From assembly GCF_008704555.1 (NCBI RefSeq), contig NZ_CP023702.1, positions 1,178,001-1,242,000 on the forward strand: a stretch of DNA of 64,000 nucleotides, written 5' to 3'. How positions within the stretch are numbered: position 1 is the first letter of the stretch; the number at the start of each line of letters is the position of its first letter. The translations under genes were made by a program, and so were the position numbers. Of the stretch, positions 8,901 to 17,367 are shown piece by piece. The stretch comes from Streptomyces nitrosporeus (GTDB taxonomy: Bacteria; Actinomycetota; Actinomycetes; Streptomycetales; Streptomycetaceae). The notes under the pieces are model-generated. The model was not told the origin of the DNA. It was given only the letters and a program-made list of their open reading frames with translations, and searched no databases.

Positions 8901-9701
8901 ATGCGACAGGTTCTGAACAAAAGCATGGTCGTCATGGCGGCCGCGTCGGGGATCCTGGCCGCCGCCGGCGGCTACGCCCACGCCGATGCGTCGGCCGACG
9001 GTGTGGCGGCGGGTTCGCCCGGCGTCGGCTCGGGCAACGCGGTGCAGGTGCCGGTCCACATCCCGGTGAACGTCTGCGGGAACACCGTCGATGTGATCGC
9101 GCTGCTGAACCCCGCATTCGGCAACACCTGCGCCAACGTCGGCTCGGGTGACCAGCACGGCTCCGGCCACGGTCACGGCTCCGGCCACGGCTCCGGCCAC
9201 GGTCACGGCTCCGGCCACGGCTCCGGCTCCGGCTCCGGAGCGGACGCCGAGGCGGTGGCCGCGGGTTCACCGGGCGTGCTGTCGGGCAACCTGGCCCAGG
9301 TCCCGGTGGACGTCCCGGTCAACGCCTGCGGCAACTCGGTGGACGTCGTGGGTCTGCTCAACCCGGTGTTCGGCAACACCTGCGTCAATGACAGCGGCCA
9401 CGACGGTGGTCACGAGATCCCGCCGGTCGACCCGCCCTCCCCCGAGCCGCCCACCACCGAGCCCCCGGCCCCCGAGCCGCCCACCACCGAGCCCCCGACC
9501 AGCGAGCCGCCCACCAGCGAGCCCCCGGTGCAGGAGCCCCCGGTCAAGGAGCCCCCGGCCGACCCCTCCGTGCCGAACACCCCCGACACGCAGCTCGCCG
9601 AGACCGGTGCCGGGCAGATCGGCCTGGCCGCCGGTGCGAGCGCCGCACTGCTGCTGGGCGGTGCGGTGCTGATGCGCCGTAACCGCGCCGCACGCGACTG
9701 A
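8901..9701 (+). CDS. chp: Long chaplin with sortase anchor and His/Gly-rich linker
   Basis: A 266-residue precursor. Residues 1-28 are the signal peptide. Chaplin domain 1 (~34-78) has Cys 59/77 and domain 2 (~118-162) has Cys 143/161. Between them (~82-113) is a repetitive Gly/Ser/His linker (GSGHGHGSGHG units), which I do not associate with known long chaplins. A Pro/Glu/Thr-rich wall-spanning spacer (~173-222) precedes the sortase signal LAETG (232-236), a hydrophobic helix and a basic tail (MRRNRAARD). It is therefore likely wall-anchored by a class E sortase and anchors short chaplins. ATG 8901 follows GAAGGGC. Confidence 0.95.
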   Translation: MRQVLNKSMVVMAAASGILAAAGGYAHADASADGVAAGSPGVGSGNAVQVPVHIPVNVCGNTVDVIALLNPAFGNTCANVGSGDQHGSGHGHGSGHGSGHGHGSGHGSGSGSGADAEAVAAGSPGVLSGNLAQVPVDVPVNACGNSVDVVGLLNPVFGNTCVNDSGHDGGHEIPPVDPPSPEPPTTEPPAPEPPTTEPPTSEPPTSEPPVQEPPVKEPPADPSVPNTPDTQLAETGAGQIGLAAGASAALLLGGAVLMRRNRAARD

Positions 9702-9713
9702 CACCGCACGCGC

Positions 9714-9751
9714 GAAGGGGCCCCGGCATCGGGTGATGCCGGGGCCCCTTC
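9714..9751. terminator. Bidirectional terminator between long chaplin and lyase genes
   Basis: A perfect 17-bp stem (9714-9730 with 9735-9751) and a 4-nt loop lie between convergent genes, 12 bp after the chaplin stop and 10 bp after the end of the lyase gene. Confidence 0.8.
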
Positions 9752-9761
9752 CTTCGTACCG

Positions 9762-10697
9762 TCAGACGCGGGAGAGTCCCGCGCGGTCCAGGTACGCCGC
9801 GATCATCGCGGTCTCCGTCCCGTCCAGGCGGCGCATCGGCGGGCTCATGACGTTCGTGGCGATGACGCCGCGCAGCATCAGGGCCGTCTTGAACGCGCCG
9901 AGACCCGCCGCGGTGGCCGATGCGGTACCGGGGACCGCCGCCCCCACGATGTCGAACAGGGCCACGAGCCGGTCCTGTTCGGCGGCCGCGGCCGCCCAGT
10001 CACCGCGTACGGCGGCCTGGTGCAGCCGTACGTAGCCGTGCGGGTCCACGTTGCCGAGGCCGGGGACGGAGCCGTCCGCACCGCTCAGCATCATGGCGTC
10101 GACGACGAGTTCGTGGCCGGTCAGGACGGAGAACCCGGGCAGGTCCCTGGCTCCGATGGCCAGCCGCCGGAAGGCTCCGTCGTCACCGCTGGAGTCCTTC
10201 ACCCCGGCGAGCACCCCGTCCGCGGCGAGCGGCAGCAGCAGCTCCGGGTCCAGTTTGCTGTGGACGCAGACCGGCACGTCGTAGGCCAGCAGCGGGGCGT
10301 CCACCGCGGCGGCGATGTCCCGGAAGTGCCGGTCGATCTCGGTGGGGTGGGTGCGGGTGTAGAACGGCGCGGTGGCGACGACGGCGTCGGCACCGAGGGC
10401 GATCGCCGCGCGGGCCCGCTCGACGGCCCGGTTGGTGGTGGTCTCGATGGCGCCGACGAGGACGGGCACCTGGCCCGCCGACGCCTTGGTGACGACCTCG
10501 ATGACCTCGTCCTGCTGGGAAGGGGTCAGATAGGCGGTCTCGCCGGAGCTGCCGAGGGCGAAGAGGCCGTTGACACCGCCGTCCAGGAGGTGGCCGACGA
10601 CCCTTTCCAGGGATCCCCGGTCCAGTGCGCCGTCCGCGGTGAGCGGGGTGACGACGGGCGGGATCACTCCGGTGAAGGGGGTGGCGGGGGCGGTCAT
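9762..10697 (-). CDS. nanA: DapA/NanA-family aldolase, probable N-acetylneuraminate lyase paralogue 1
   Basis: A 311-residue class I aldolase of the dihydrodipicolinate synthase/N-acetylneuraminate lyase family. Visible motifs are the substrate loop LGSSGE, the Tyr in LLAYDVP and the Schiff-base Lys in AGVKDSSGD. It is the last gene of a five-gene minus-strand operon with an oligopeptide-type importer, and its ATG 10697 overlaps the preceding stop (ATGA). The surrounding sialidase, NanK, NanE and NanT-like genes point to cleavage of N-acetylneuraminate to ManNAc and pyruvate. A different 2-keto-3-deoxy sugar acid remains possible. It is clearly paralogous to the lyase at 22920. Confidence 0.75.
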   Translation of the reverse strand: MTAPATPFTGVIPPVVTPLTADGALDRGSLERVVGHLLDGGVNGLFALGSSGETAYLTPSQQDEVIEVVTKASAGQVPVLVGAIETTTNRAVERARAAIALGADAVVATAPFYTRTHPTEIDRHFRDIAAAVDAPLLAYDVPVCVHSKLDPELLLPLAADGVLAGVKDSSGDDGAFRRLAIGARDLPGFSVLTGHELVVDAMMLSGADGSVPGLGNVDPHGYVRLHQAAVRGDWAAAAAEQDRLVALFDIVGAAVPGTASATAAGLGAFKTALMLRGVIATNVMSPPMRRLDGTETAMIAAYLDRAGLSRV

Positions 10698-11701
10698 GCG
10701 GTGCTCCTTGCGGGCGGTACGGGGGCCCGGTCCCCGGCGGGGGACCCGGGGGTCTGGGGGTGGACGCAGTGCCAGCGGTGTCCGCCGGGACCGGAGGTGT
10801 TCGGAGGGAAGACCGTGGCGCACGCGTCGTCGGCCTTCCAGCAGCGGGTGCGGAAGGGGCAGCCGGACGGCGGGTTGGTGGCCGAGGGCACCGGTCCGGT
10901 GAGGATGATGCGCTCGGTGGCCTCCATCAGGCTGGGGGTCGCGGAGAGCAGTGCCTCGGTGTACGGGTGCCGGGGCGCGCCCGCCACGTCCGCGGCGCGC
11001 CCCTCCTCGACGATGCGGCCGAGGTAGAGGACGGCGATGCGGTCGGCGAGGTAGCGCACGGTCTGGATGTCGTGCGAGATGAACACCATGCCGAGGCCCA
11101 GGCGTTCGCGCAGGTCGACCAGGAGGTTGAGCACCTGGGCGCGCACGGAGACGTCGAGCGCGGAGGTCGGTTCGTCGGCGACGACGATCTCCGGTTCGAG
11201 GGCGAGGGCGCGGGCGATGGCGACGCGCTGGCGCTGTCCGCCGGAGAGCTGGCCGGGCAGGGCTTCGAGGGTGTGTCCGGGCAGTCCGACGAGGTCGAGG
11301 AGTTCGGTGACGCGGGCTTCGCGGGCCTCACGGGTGCCGCGCCGGTGGACGTCCAGGGGGTCCCGCAGGATCTGGCGTACCGTCAGTCTGGGGTTGAGCG
11401 CGGTGGAGGGGTCCTGGAAGACGACGCCGACGGCGGATCCGAAGTCCTTGCGGCGTTCGGCGGCCGGCATGTCCCAGAGGTCGCGGCCGTGGAAGAGGAC
11501 CTCGCCCTCGGTGGGCTTCTGGAGGCCGGTCAGGACCCGGGCGAGGGTGGACTTGCCGCAGCCGGACTCCCCCACCAGGCCGACGATCTCGCCGCGGGTG
11601 ACCTCCAGCGTGGCGTCGGTGAGCGCGTGCACGGCGTCGCGGCTGAAGAGTCCTCCCCCGCGTGCCTTGTGGCGTACGTGAACGCCGTCGAGCCTGATCA
11701 C
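10694..11701 (-). CDS. Oligopeptide-type ABC importer ATPase (OppF/DppF-like)
   Basis: A 335-residue ATP-binding subunit with Walker A GESGCGKST, Q-loop FQDPSTALNP, signature LSGGQRQRV, Walker B IVVADEP and the H-loop SHD. The C-terminal oligopeptide-transporter extension holds cysteines (GCPFRTRCWKADDACA) that in relatives can bind an Fe-S cluster. GTG 11701 overlaps the upstream stop by 4 bp (GTGA), and its own stop overlaps the lyase start, so the genes are tightly coupled. With the fused permease-ATPase it makes the two ATPases of one importer, probably for sialic acid. Confidence 0.85.
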   Translation of the reverse strand: MIRLDGVHVRHKARGGGLFSRDAVHALTDATLEVTRGEIVGLVGESGCGKSTLARVLTGLQKPTEGEVLFHGRDLWDMPAAERRKDFGSAVGVVFQDPSTALNPRLTVRQILRDPLDVHRRGTREAREARVTELLDLVGLPGHTLEALPGQLSGGQRQRVAIARALALEPEIVVADEPTSALDVSVRAQVLNLLVDLRERLGLGMVFISHDIQTVRYLADRIAVLYLGRIVEEGRAADVAGAPRHPYTEALLSATPSLMEATERIILTGPVPSATNPPSGCPFRTRCWKADDACATVFPPNTSGPGGHRWHCVHPQTPGSPAGDRAPVPPARSTA

Positions 11702-13671
11702 AGGGCGCTCCCTTCCAGCTTCTTCGCGGCGGCCCCGGCCGGGTGGTGGCAGGCGTAGCCGTGGTCCGTGGTGGTGGTGTGTCCGGTGAGTGCCGGGGCG
11801 GTGGTGCGGCAGAGGCCGGTGGCGGCGGCGCAGCGGCCGGCGAAGCGGCAGCCCTCGCCGAAGCCCTGGGGGGCGGGGACGACGCCGCGGATCTGGTGCA
11901 GGCGCTCGGCGCCGGCTTCCAGGGAGACGACGGAGCCCAGGAGGCCGCGGCTGTAGTGGTGGGTGGGGGCGGTGAGGACGGACCGGGTGGCGCCGATCTC
12001 GGCGAGGCGTCCGGCGTACATGACGGCGACGCGGTGGGAGAGGTCGCCGACCAGGGCGAGGTCGTGGGAGACCAGGACCATGGCGAAGCCGAGTTCGTCG
12101 CGGAGCTCGACGAGGAGTTCGACGACCTGGGCCTGGACGGTGACGTCGAGGGCGGTGGTCGGTTCGTCCGCGATCAGCAGGCGCGGGCTGCGGGACAGGG
12201 CCATGGCGATGAGGACGCGCTGGCGCTGTCCGCCGGAGAGCTCGTGCGGGTAGCTGCGCAGGATGCGTTCGGGTGAGAGGCCGACGAGTTCGAGCAGTTC
12301 GGCGGGGGTCTTGGTGCCGCCGCGTGAGGTGAGCTGCTTGAGCTGGGTGCCGACGAGGACGGAGGGGTTGAGGGAGGAGAGCGCGTCCTGGTAGACCATG
12401 GCGATCTCGGGGCCCATCAGGGCGCGGCGCTCCCTGGGCGGCAGCTTCAGCAGGTCCCGGCCGCGGTAGAGGATCTCGCCGCTGACCTCGGCGTTGCGCG
12501 CGAGGAGGCCCATGACGGCGAGGCTGGTGATGGACTTCCCGCAACCGGACTCGCCGACGAGGCCGAGGGTCTCGCCCTCGTGGACGGTGAAGTCGAGCCC
12601 GTCGACGACGGGGATGTCGCCGTAGCGGTCGGGGAAGCGGATGGCGAGGTCGCGTACGACGAGGAGTTCGGCGGCGTCCTCGCGTACCGGGGTGAGGGCG
12701 GGTCCGGTGGCTTCGATGTGCCGGGCGAGCCTGGCGAGGGCCGCGTCGACGTCGACGGTGGAGGCGGCCTCGACCGGGTCGGGGGCCGTGGTGCTCTCGG
12801 GTCCGGCCGCGGGGCGGGCGCTCTTCGGTGCGGCGGAGGCGTCGGTGAGGCCCTCGGAGAGGACGTTGAGCGCGAGGACGGTGACCAGCAGGGCGAGGCC
12901 GGGGAAGAAGGTGGCCCACCAGCCGCCCGCCAGCAGGATCTGCCGGCCGTAGGCGAGGACGCTGCCCCAGCTGGGGTCGGGGTCCTGCACGCCGGCGCCG
13001 ATGAAGGAGAGGCTGGCCTCGAAGATGATCGCCTCGGCGACCATGACGGTGGCGAACACCATGACGGGGGCCATGCAGTTGACGGCGACGTGGCGGAGCA
13101 CGATGTAGCCGCGCCGGGCGCCGATGACCTTCTCCGCGGCGACGTAGTCCTCGCCGTACTGGGCGAGGACGTTGGCGCGGACGACGCGGGCGAGGGAGGG
13201 GGTGTAGACGAAGGCGATGGTGAAGATGATCACCGGGATGCTGGTGCCGAAGACGGCGACCAGGACGGCCGCGAGCGCGATCGGCGGGAACGACATCACG
13301 ATGTCGAGGGTGCGCATGACCGATTCGTCGCCCAGCTTGCGCGAGGTGGCGGCGAGCGAGCCGAGGACCGCTCCCGCGACGAGGGCGACGGCGGTGGCGC
13401 CGAGGCCGATGACCAGCGAGTAGCGGGCGCCGTGCACCACGCGGGCGAAGACGTCGCGTCCGGCCCGGTCGGTGCCGAACCAGTGGTCGGCGCCGGGTGC
13501 CTGGACGGGCGTGCCGGTGGTCAGCGGGTCCTGGGTGAGCAGCGGGGCGAGTACGGCGCCGAGGAGGACGAGGACCAGGACCCCGAGGGCGACGCGGGAG
13601 GTGGCCGGGAGCGCGCGGAAGGCGATGCCGGGTCGGGAGAGCTTTTTGGCCAGGCGGCCCGTGGCGAACAT
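11698..13671 (-). CDS. Fused ABC permease-ATPase (DppC-DppD fusion)
   Basis: A 657-residue fusion. Residues ~1-275 are a DppC-type permease: an N-terminal membrane helix, the WFGTDRAGRDVFARV segment, the inner-membrane loop AEKVIGARRGYIVLRHVAVN, and about five further helices. A linker of about 60 residues rich in Ala/Pro/Thr joins an ATPase (~340-657) with GESGCGKS, FQ-type loop YQDALSSLNP, LSGGQRQRV, LLIADEP and SHD, plus the Cys-rich C-terminal extension (GCRFAGRCAAATGLC). Such fusions occur in actinobacterial peptide-type importers, and the resulting four-protein layout resembles the sialic acid importers SatABCD and SiaEFGI. It is separated from the preceding permease gene by 1 bp. Confidence 0.9.
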   Translation of the reverse strand: MFATGRLAKKLSRPGIAFRALPATSRVALGVLVLVLLGAVLAPLLTQDPLTTGTPVQAPGADHWFGTDRAGRDVFARVVHGARYSLVIGLGATAVALVAGAVLGSLAATSRKLGDESVMRTLDIVMSFPPIALAAVLVAVFGTSIPVIIFTIAFVYTPSLARVVRANVLAQYGEDYVAAEKVIGARRGYIVLRHVAVNCMAPVMVFATVMVAEAIIFEASLSFIGAGVQDPDPSWGSVLAYGRQILLAGGWWATFFPGLALLVTVLALNVLSEGLTDASAAPKSARPAAGPESTTAPDPVEAASTVDVDAALARLARHIEATGPALTPVREDAAELLVVRDLAIRFPDRYGDIPVVDGLDFTVHEGETLGLVGESGCGKSITSLAVMGLLARNAEVSGEILYRGRDLLKLPPRERRALMGPEIAMVYQDALSSLNPSVLVGTQLKQLTSRGGTKTPAELLELVGLSPERILRSYPHELSGGQRQRVLIAMALSRSPRLLIADEPTTALDVTVQAQVVELLVELRDELGFAMVLVSHDLALVGDLSHRVAVMYAGRLAEIGATRSVLTAPTHHYSRGLLGSVVSLEAGAERLHQIRGVVPAPQGFGEGCRFAGRCAAATGLCRTTAPALTGHTTTTDHGYACHHPAGAAAKKLEGSAL

Positions 13672-13672
13672 G

Positions 13673-14623
13673 TCACACCGTCCTGATGCGCGGGTTGACC
13701 AGCAGGTAGAGCAGGTCGACGATGACGTTGACCACCAGGAAGGCGATGGCGATGGTCAGTACGGTGCCCTGGACCAGGGCGACGTCGCCTCCGGTGACAC
13801 CTTCGAGGATGAGCTTGCCCATGCCGGGCAGGTCGAAGATCGCCTCGATGACGACGGCGCCGCTGAGCAGGTAGCCGACCTTGACGCCGAGCACGGTGAG
13901 CGGGGTGACGAGCGCGTTGCGCAGCACCGAGCGGATCACCAGGAAGACCGGCAGGCCGTTGCCCCGGGCGGTGCGGACGTAGTCGCGGTCGAGTTCGGCG
14001 ACCATCGAGGTGCGTACGAGGCGGGCGAGCGACGCGGCGACGGGGACGGCGAGCGAGATCGCGGGCAGGGCCATGGTGGTGAGCCAGCCGCTGAAGGAGT
14101 CGGCGGGGTTGGTGTAGCCGCCGGTCGGGAAGATCCGGGTGTTCAGCGCGAACTGCTGGATGAGCAGCACCCCGAGCCAGAAGGAGGGGATGGCGACCCC
14201 GGCCATGGACAGCACCCGGAAGAGCTGGTCGGGCCAGCGGTCGCGGTACATCGCGCCCAGTACGCCGCCGGCGACCGCGAGGACGACGGCGAGGAGGAGC
14301 CCGAGGAGGGTGAGCTGGAGGGTGAGCGGGAAGGCGGCGGTGATCCGGTCGATCACCGGCTGGCTCGGCGGGACGGTCATGCCGAGGTCGAAGTGGAGCA
14401 GTTGGCCGAGGAAGTCGAAGTAGCGTACGGGCAACGGGTCGTTGAGTCCGTTGGCCTCGGCGAAGGCTTCCCTGGCCTCGGGACCGGCGCTCTCCCCGAG
14501 CGCGTTGTAGGCCGGGTCGGCCGGCGAGAACTGCAGCACCACGAAGACCAGCAGCGCGATGCCGAGGATCATCACCGGCATCATCGCGACGCGGCGCAGC
14601 GCGAGCCGGAGAAAAGCAACCAT
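13673..14623 (-). CDS. ABC permease (DppB/OppB-like)
   Basis: A 316-residue inner-membrane permease with about six helices. It shows family landmarks: an N-terminal helix (ALLVFVVLQFSPADPA), the DLGMTVPPSQPVID segment and the EAA-type loop YVRTARGNGLPVFLVIRSVL. It heterodimerises with the permease half of the downstream fusion. ATG 14623 is 118 bp after the binding-protein stop. That gap is GC-rich with repetitive gggcccg blocks, possibly a partial attenuator or mRNA processing site. Confidence 0.85.
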   Translation of the reverse strand: MVAFLRLALRRVAMMPVMILGIALLVFVVLQFSPADPAYNALGESAGPEAREAFAEANGLNDPLPVRYFDFLGQLLHFDLGMTVPPSQPVIDRITAAFPLTLQLTLLGLLLAVVLAVAGGVLGAMYRDRWPDQLFRVLSMAGVAIPSFWLGVLLIQQFALNTRIFPTGGYTNPADSFSGWLTTMALPAISLAVPVAASLARLVRTSMVAELDRDYVRTARGNGLPVFLVIRSVLRNALVTPLTVLGVKVGYLLSGAVVIEAIFDLPGMGKLILEGVTGGDVALVQGTVLTIAIAFLVVNVIVDLLYLLVNPRIRTV

Positions 14624-14741
14624 CGTCGGGTTCCTTGCGGTTGGGCGGGCGGCGGGTCCGGGCCGCCGGGGGGTGGCGGGCCCGGACCGGTGGGCCCGGG
14701 CCGCCGGGGGGAGGCGGGCCCGGGGGCCGGGGGGGCGGGCG

Positions 14742-16337
14742 TCAGGCGCGGCCGACGTCCACGAACGACAGGCCGGTGGTGGGCAGCGGTTCGAAGCCGG
14801 GCAGGGCCTTCTCGTTCCAGGCGGTGGGCAGTTTGCGGTGGAGGACGGGGTAGAGCGCGGCCTCGTCGGCGACGAGGTCGGTGGCCCGGCCCCACAGCTC
14901 CTTGCGGGTGGCCTCGTCGGCCGCCTTGGCCGCCTTGTCGAGGAGCTGCTTGACCTGCTTGTACGCGGGGGACCTGGACCAGGCGTAACGCTTCTCCGGC
15001 CAGAAGCCGTAGTAGAACCAGCGCATCAGCAGGTCCGTGTCGTTGCCGAAGACGGAGGGGTCGCCGGGTGCGACGAGGACCTCGAAGTCGCCGCTGTCGA
15101 CCTTGGCGTACTGGGCCGGCGACTGGGCGATGTCCAGGGTGGCCTCGATGCCGGCGGCGGCCCAGCTCTCCTTGAGCAGCGGGGCGATGTCCTTGACCCA
15201 GCCGGTGTCGGTGGTCAGGACGGTGAAGGCGAGCTTGCCGACGCCGGCTTCGGCGAGGAGCTTCTTCGCCTTGGCCACGTCGTGGGTGTAGACGGTGGCG
15301 GCCTTGTGGTACTCGGGGTGGGTCGCGGGGACGTATCCGGTGGCGGCGGCCGCGTTGCCGACCATCGCGGTGGAGATGATCTTCTCGGTGTCCAGGGCGT
15401 AGTGCAGGGCCTGGCGGACCCGCTTGTCGGCGAACCGCTCGTCGGCGGTGTTGAACATCAGGAAGAGCAGGCCGAAGGACTGCACGGACTCGGTCCTCGC
15501 GGTGGCGGAGAGCCGCTTGACGTCGATGTACGGGACGTCCTCGATGGCCTGGACGCGGCCGGACTCCATGGCGCTGACGCGGGCCGACTGGTCCGAGATC
15601 AGGCGCCAGATCATCTTCTCGGCCTTCGCCGGGTGCGGGCCGTTGTACGCCTTGTGCTTCTCGAAGACGATCTTGTCCTCGCGGGTCGCCGAGACGAACC
15701 TGTACGGGCCGGAGCCGACGGGCTCGGCGTCGAAGCCCTTGACGTCCGCCTCGACGATCTTCTTCGGGACGATCCGGACGACGGCGATGCGGGAGGGGAA
15801 GAGGGCGAAGGCGTGCTTGAGCTTGAACTCGACCGTGGCGGCGTCGACCGCGGTGACCGTGTCGACGAACGGCACGAACTGGGCCATCAGGGAGGCGTTC
15901 TCGGGGTCCAGGACGCGTTCGAAGCTGAACACCACGTCGTCGGCGGTGACCGGCGAGCCGTCGTGGAAGGTGGCGCCGTCACGGAGGGTGGCCCGGTAGG
16001 TGGTGGCGTTGATCTTCTCCGGCATCCCGGTGGCGAGCGCGGGGCGGGCCACGAGTGTGGCCGGATCGAGATCGACCAGGCCCTCGAAGATGTGCATGTT
16101 GGCGGCGTACGGAGTCGCGCCGGAGGTGATCATGGGGTCGAACCCGGTCGAGAGAGGGTAGGAGAGGCCGGCTTCGATGGTGCCGCCGCCCTCCCCCTTG
16201 CCCGCGGCGCCGTCGGCGGTCGAGGAGGGTCCGCCGCACGCGGAAAGGCTCGCCGTGATGGCGGCGGCCGCGCCGATGACGCCGGTGTAACGCAGGAAGG
16301 TGCGACGCTCGACACCGGCTGGCCTCAGCTCGGGCAC
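14742..16337 (-). CDS. Family 5 extracellular solute-binding lipoprotein, probable sialic acid receptor
   Basis: A 531-residue lipoprotein with a Tat-like N-terminus (VERRTFLRYTGVIG) and a lipobox, ASLSAC, at about residues 26-31. The mature part follows the SBP family 5 plan: early PLSTGFDPMITSGATPYAA, middle YRATLRDGATFHDGSPVTADDVVFSFER, later QALHYALDTEKI. GTG 16337 is chosen because GGAGGACCC lies directly upstream. It heads the importer operon and is preceded by a promoter and operator shared in design with the sialidase-side and nanA-side promoters, which is the main reason to assign sialic acid or a related sugar acid rather than peptides. Confidence 0.85.
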   Translation of the reverse strand: MPELRPAGVERRTFLRYTGVIGAAAAITASLSACGGPSSTADGAAGKGEGGGTIEAGLSYPLSTGFDPMITSGATPYAANMHIFEGLVDLDPATLVARPALATGMPEKINATTYRATLRDGATFHDGSPVTADDVVFSFERVLDPENASLMAQFVPFVDTVTAVDAATVEFKLKHAFALFPSRIAVVRIVPKKIVEADVKGFDAEPVGSGPYRFVSATREDKIVFEKHKAYNGPHPAKAEKMIWRLISDQSARVSAMESGRVQAIEDVPYIDVKRLSATARTESVQSFGLLFLMFNTADERFADKRVRQALHYALDTEKIISTAMVGNAAAATGYVPATHPEYHKAATVYTHDVAKAKKLLAEAGVGKLAFTVLTTDTGWVKDIAPLLKESWAAAGIEATLDIAQSPAQYAKVDSGDFEVLVAPGDPSVFGNDTDLLMRWFYYGFWPEKRYAWSRSPAYKQVKQLLDKAAKAADEATRKELWGRATDLVADEAALYPVLHRKLPTAWNEKALPGFEPLPTTGLSFVDVGRA

Positions 16338-16428
16338 GGGTCCTCCAGAGGGGAAGTCGAAAAGGGCAGAGGGGGGCGTGGGCGGGAACAGCTGGTTCGG
16401 CCGTGATCGCGACGGCCGCCGCCCACTT

Positions 16429-16497
16429 GGCATCAGACGTCAGATGTCTGATGCCTTGATAGCGTGGGAACGTAGCTTGACAATCGAGAGGGGTCAA
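16429..16497 (-). promoter_or_regulatory. Importer promoter with operator O1
   Basis: On the minus strand, TTGACC (16497-16492), a 17-bp spacer and TACGTT (16474-16469) form a promoter. Downstream lies an inverted repeat with 10-bp arms (16429-16438 and 16446-16455) that contains the core GACATCTGACGTCT (16448-16435). The same core and the same CCTCTTGAC context at the -35 occur at 17271-17336 and 22794-22860. The -35 lies inside the ribosome-site region of the divergent GntR gene, so regulator and importer are linked. Confidence 0.7.
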
Positions 16498-16515
16498 GAG
16501 GTGGGGAGTTCACAT

Positions 16516-17232
16516 ATGTCCGGCACCCGGTCCGGGCGCACCCTGCTGCGGCAGGAAGTCGTCGAGGGCATCAAGCGGTACATCCTCGACGAGCGGCTGC
16601 GCCCCGGCGACCCGCTGCCCACGGAACCCGCCCTGTGCGAGGCGCTCGGCGCCAGCCGCTCCAGCGTCCGCGAGGCCGTCAAGATCCTGAACGCGCTCGA
16701 CATCGTGGAGGTGCGCCACGGCCACGGGACGTACGTGGGCCGGCTGAGCCTCTCCGCCCTGGTGGAGAGCCTCACCTTCCGCGGGCTCCTCTCCCCCGAC
16801 GACGACTTCCAGGTGATGGCCGACCTGGTGGACGTACGCGAGCTGTTCGAGCGCGGGATGGCCGACCGGATCGTCTCCTCGCTGAACACCGAGCAACTGG
16901 ACACCCTGGACGGGCTGGTGGAGACCATGCGGGCCACCGGGTCGGGCGACGGGCACGGCTTCGTGGCGGCGGACCGGGCGTTCCACGCCCTGCTGGTGGC
17001 ACCGCTGGGCAACGACCTGATAGGCCAGCTCTCGATGGCGTTCTGGGACGTCTACGCGATCGTCGCCCCCCACCTCGACGGATTCACGCACGCCGACGAG
17101 CGGGAGACCGTCAACGCGCACCAGGCCATCGTGGACGCGGCCCGGGCCGGTGACATCCCGGCGTTCCTGACGGCGGTCGGCGAGCACTACGCCCCGGTCA
17201 GGCGGCGGATCGCGGAGGCCCGGGCCCGCTGA
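16516..17232 (+). CDS. GntR-family regulator, FadR/FCD type (1)
   Basis: A 238-residue regulator. Residues ~8-75 are the GntR winged helix (RPGDPLPTEPALCEALGASR, SSVREAVKILNALDIVEVR, HGHGTYVG). Residues ~90-235 are an all-helical FCD ligand domain with metal-site-like residues (DVRELFERG; DRAFHALL; NAHQAI). ATG 16516 follows GGTGGGGAG with 7-bp spacing; in-frame GTG 16501 is an alternative. It lies divergent to the importer and directly upstream of the esterase-sialidase genes. It is paralogous to the second GntR at 22048, and either could bind the three shared operators. Confidence 0.85.
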   Translation: MSGTRSGRTLLRQEVVEGIKRYILDERLRPGDPLPTEPALCEALGASRSSVREAVKILNALDIVEVRHGHGTYVGRLSLSALVESLTFRGLLSPDDDFQVMADLVDVRELFERGMADRIVSSLNTEQLDTLDGLVETMRATGSGDGHGFVAADRAFHALLVAPLGNDLIGQLSMAFWDVYAIVAPHLDGFTHADERETVNAHQAIVDAARAGDIPAFLTAVGEHYAPVRRRIAEARAR

Positions 17233-17270
17233 GCGGGCCGGGCCGCACCCCCGTCCCGGCCGGGCGCCTC

Positions 17271-17336
17271 TTGACGTCCGGCCGCGGCGCTCCCTAGGGT
17301 CCGGTTGCCACCAGGACATCTGACGTCTTCTGTCCT
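17271..17336 (+). promoter_or_regulatory. Esterase/sialidase promoter with operator O2
   Basis: TTGACG (17271-17276), an 18-bp spacer and TAGGGT (17295-17300) are followed 14 bp later by the core GACATCTGACGTCT (17315-17328). The core lies inside a 6-bp-arm inverted repeat (AGGACA..TGTCCT, 17313-17336). An operator just downstream of the start point suggests repression. Confidence 0.7.
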
Positions 17337-17367
17337 GTCGCTTCCCGTACCCCTGGAGGGCACAGCC

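Noticed and set aside
9142..9240. CRISPR-like short repeats
   Set aside because: The repeats are coding triplets for Gly-Ser-His units in the long chaplin, without unique spacers.
10694..12919. A single 741-residue protein on the minus strand
   Set aside because: The first ~400 residues are out-of-frame Arg/Pro-rich translation of the fused permease-ATPase gene; the real ATPase starts at GTG 11701.
12580..14953. Long acidic plus-strand frames opposite the ABC importer genes
   Set aside because: They are mirror images of the permease and ATPase genes with biased Asp/Glu/Gly composition and no ribosome sites.
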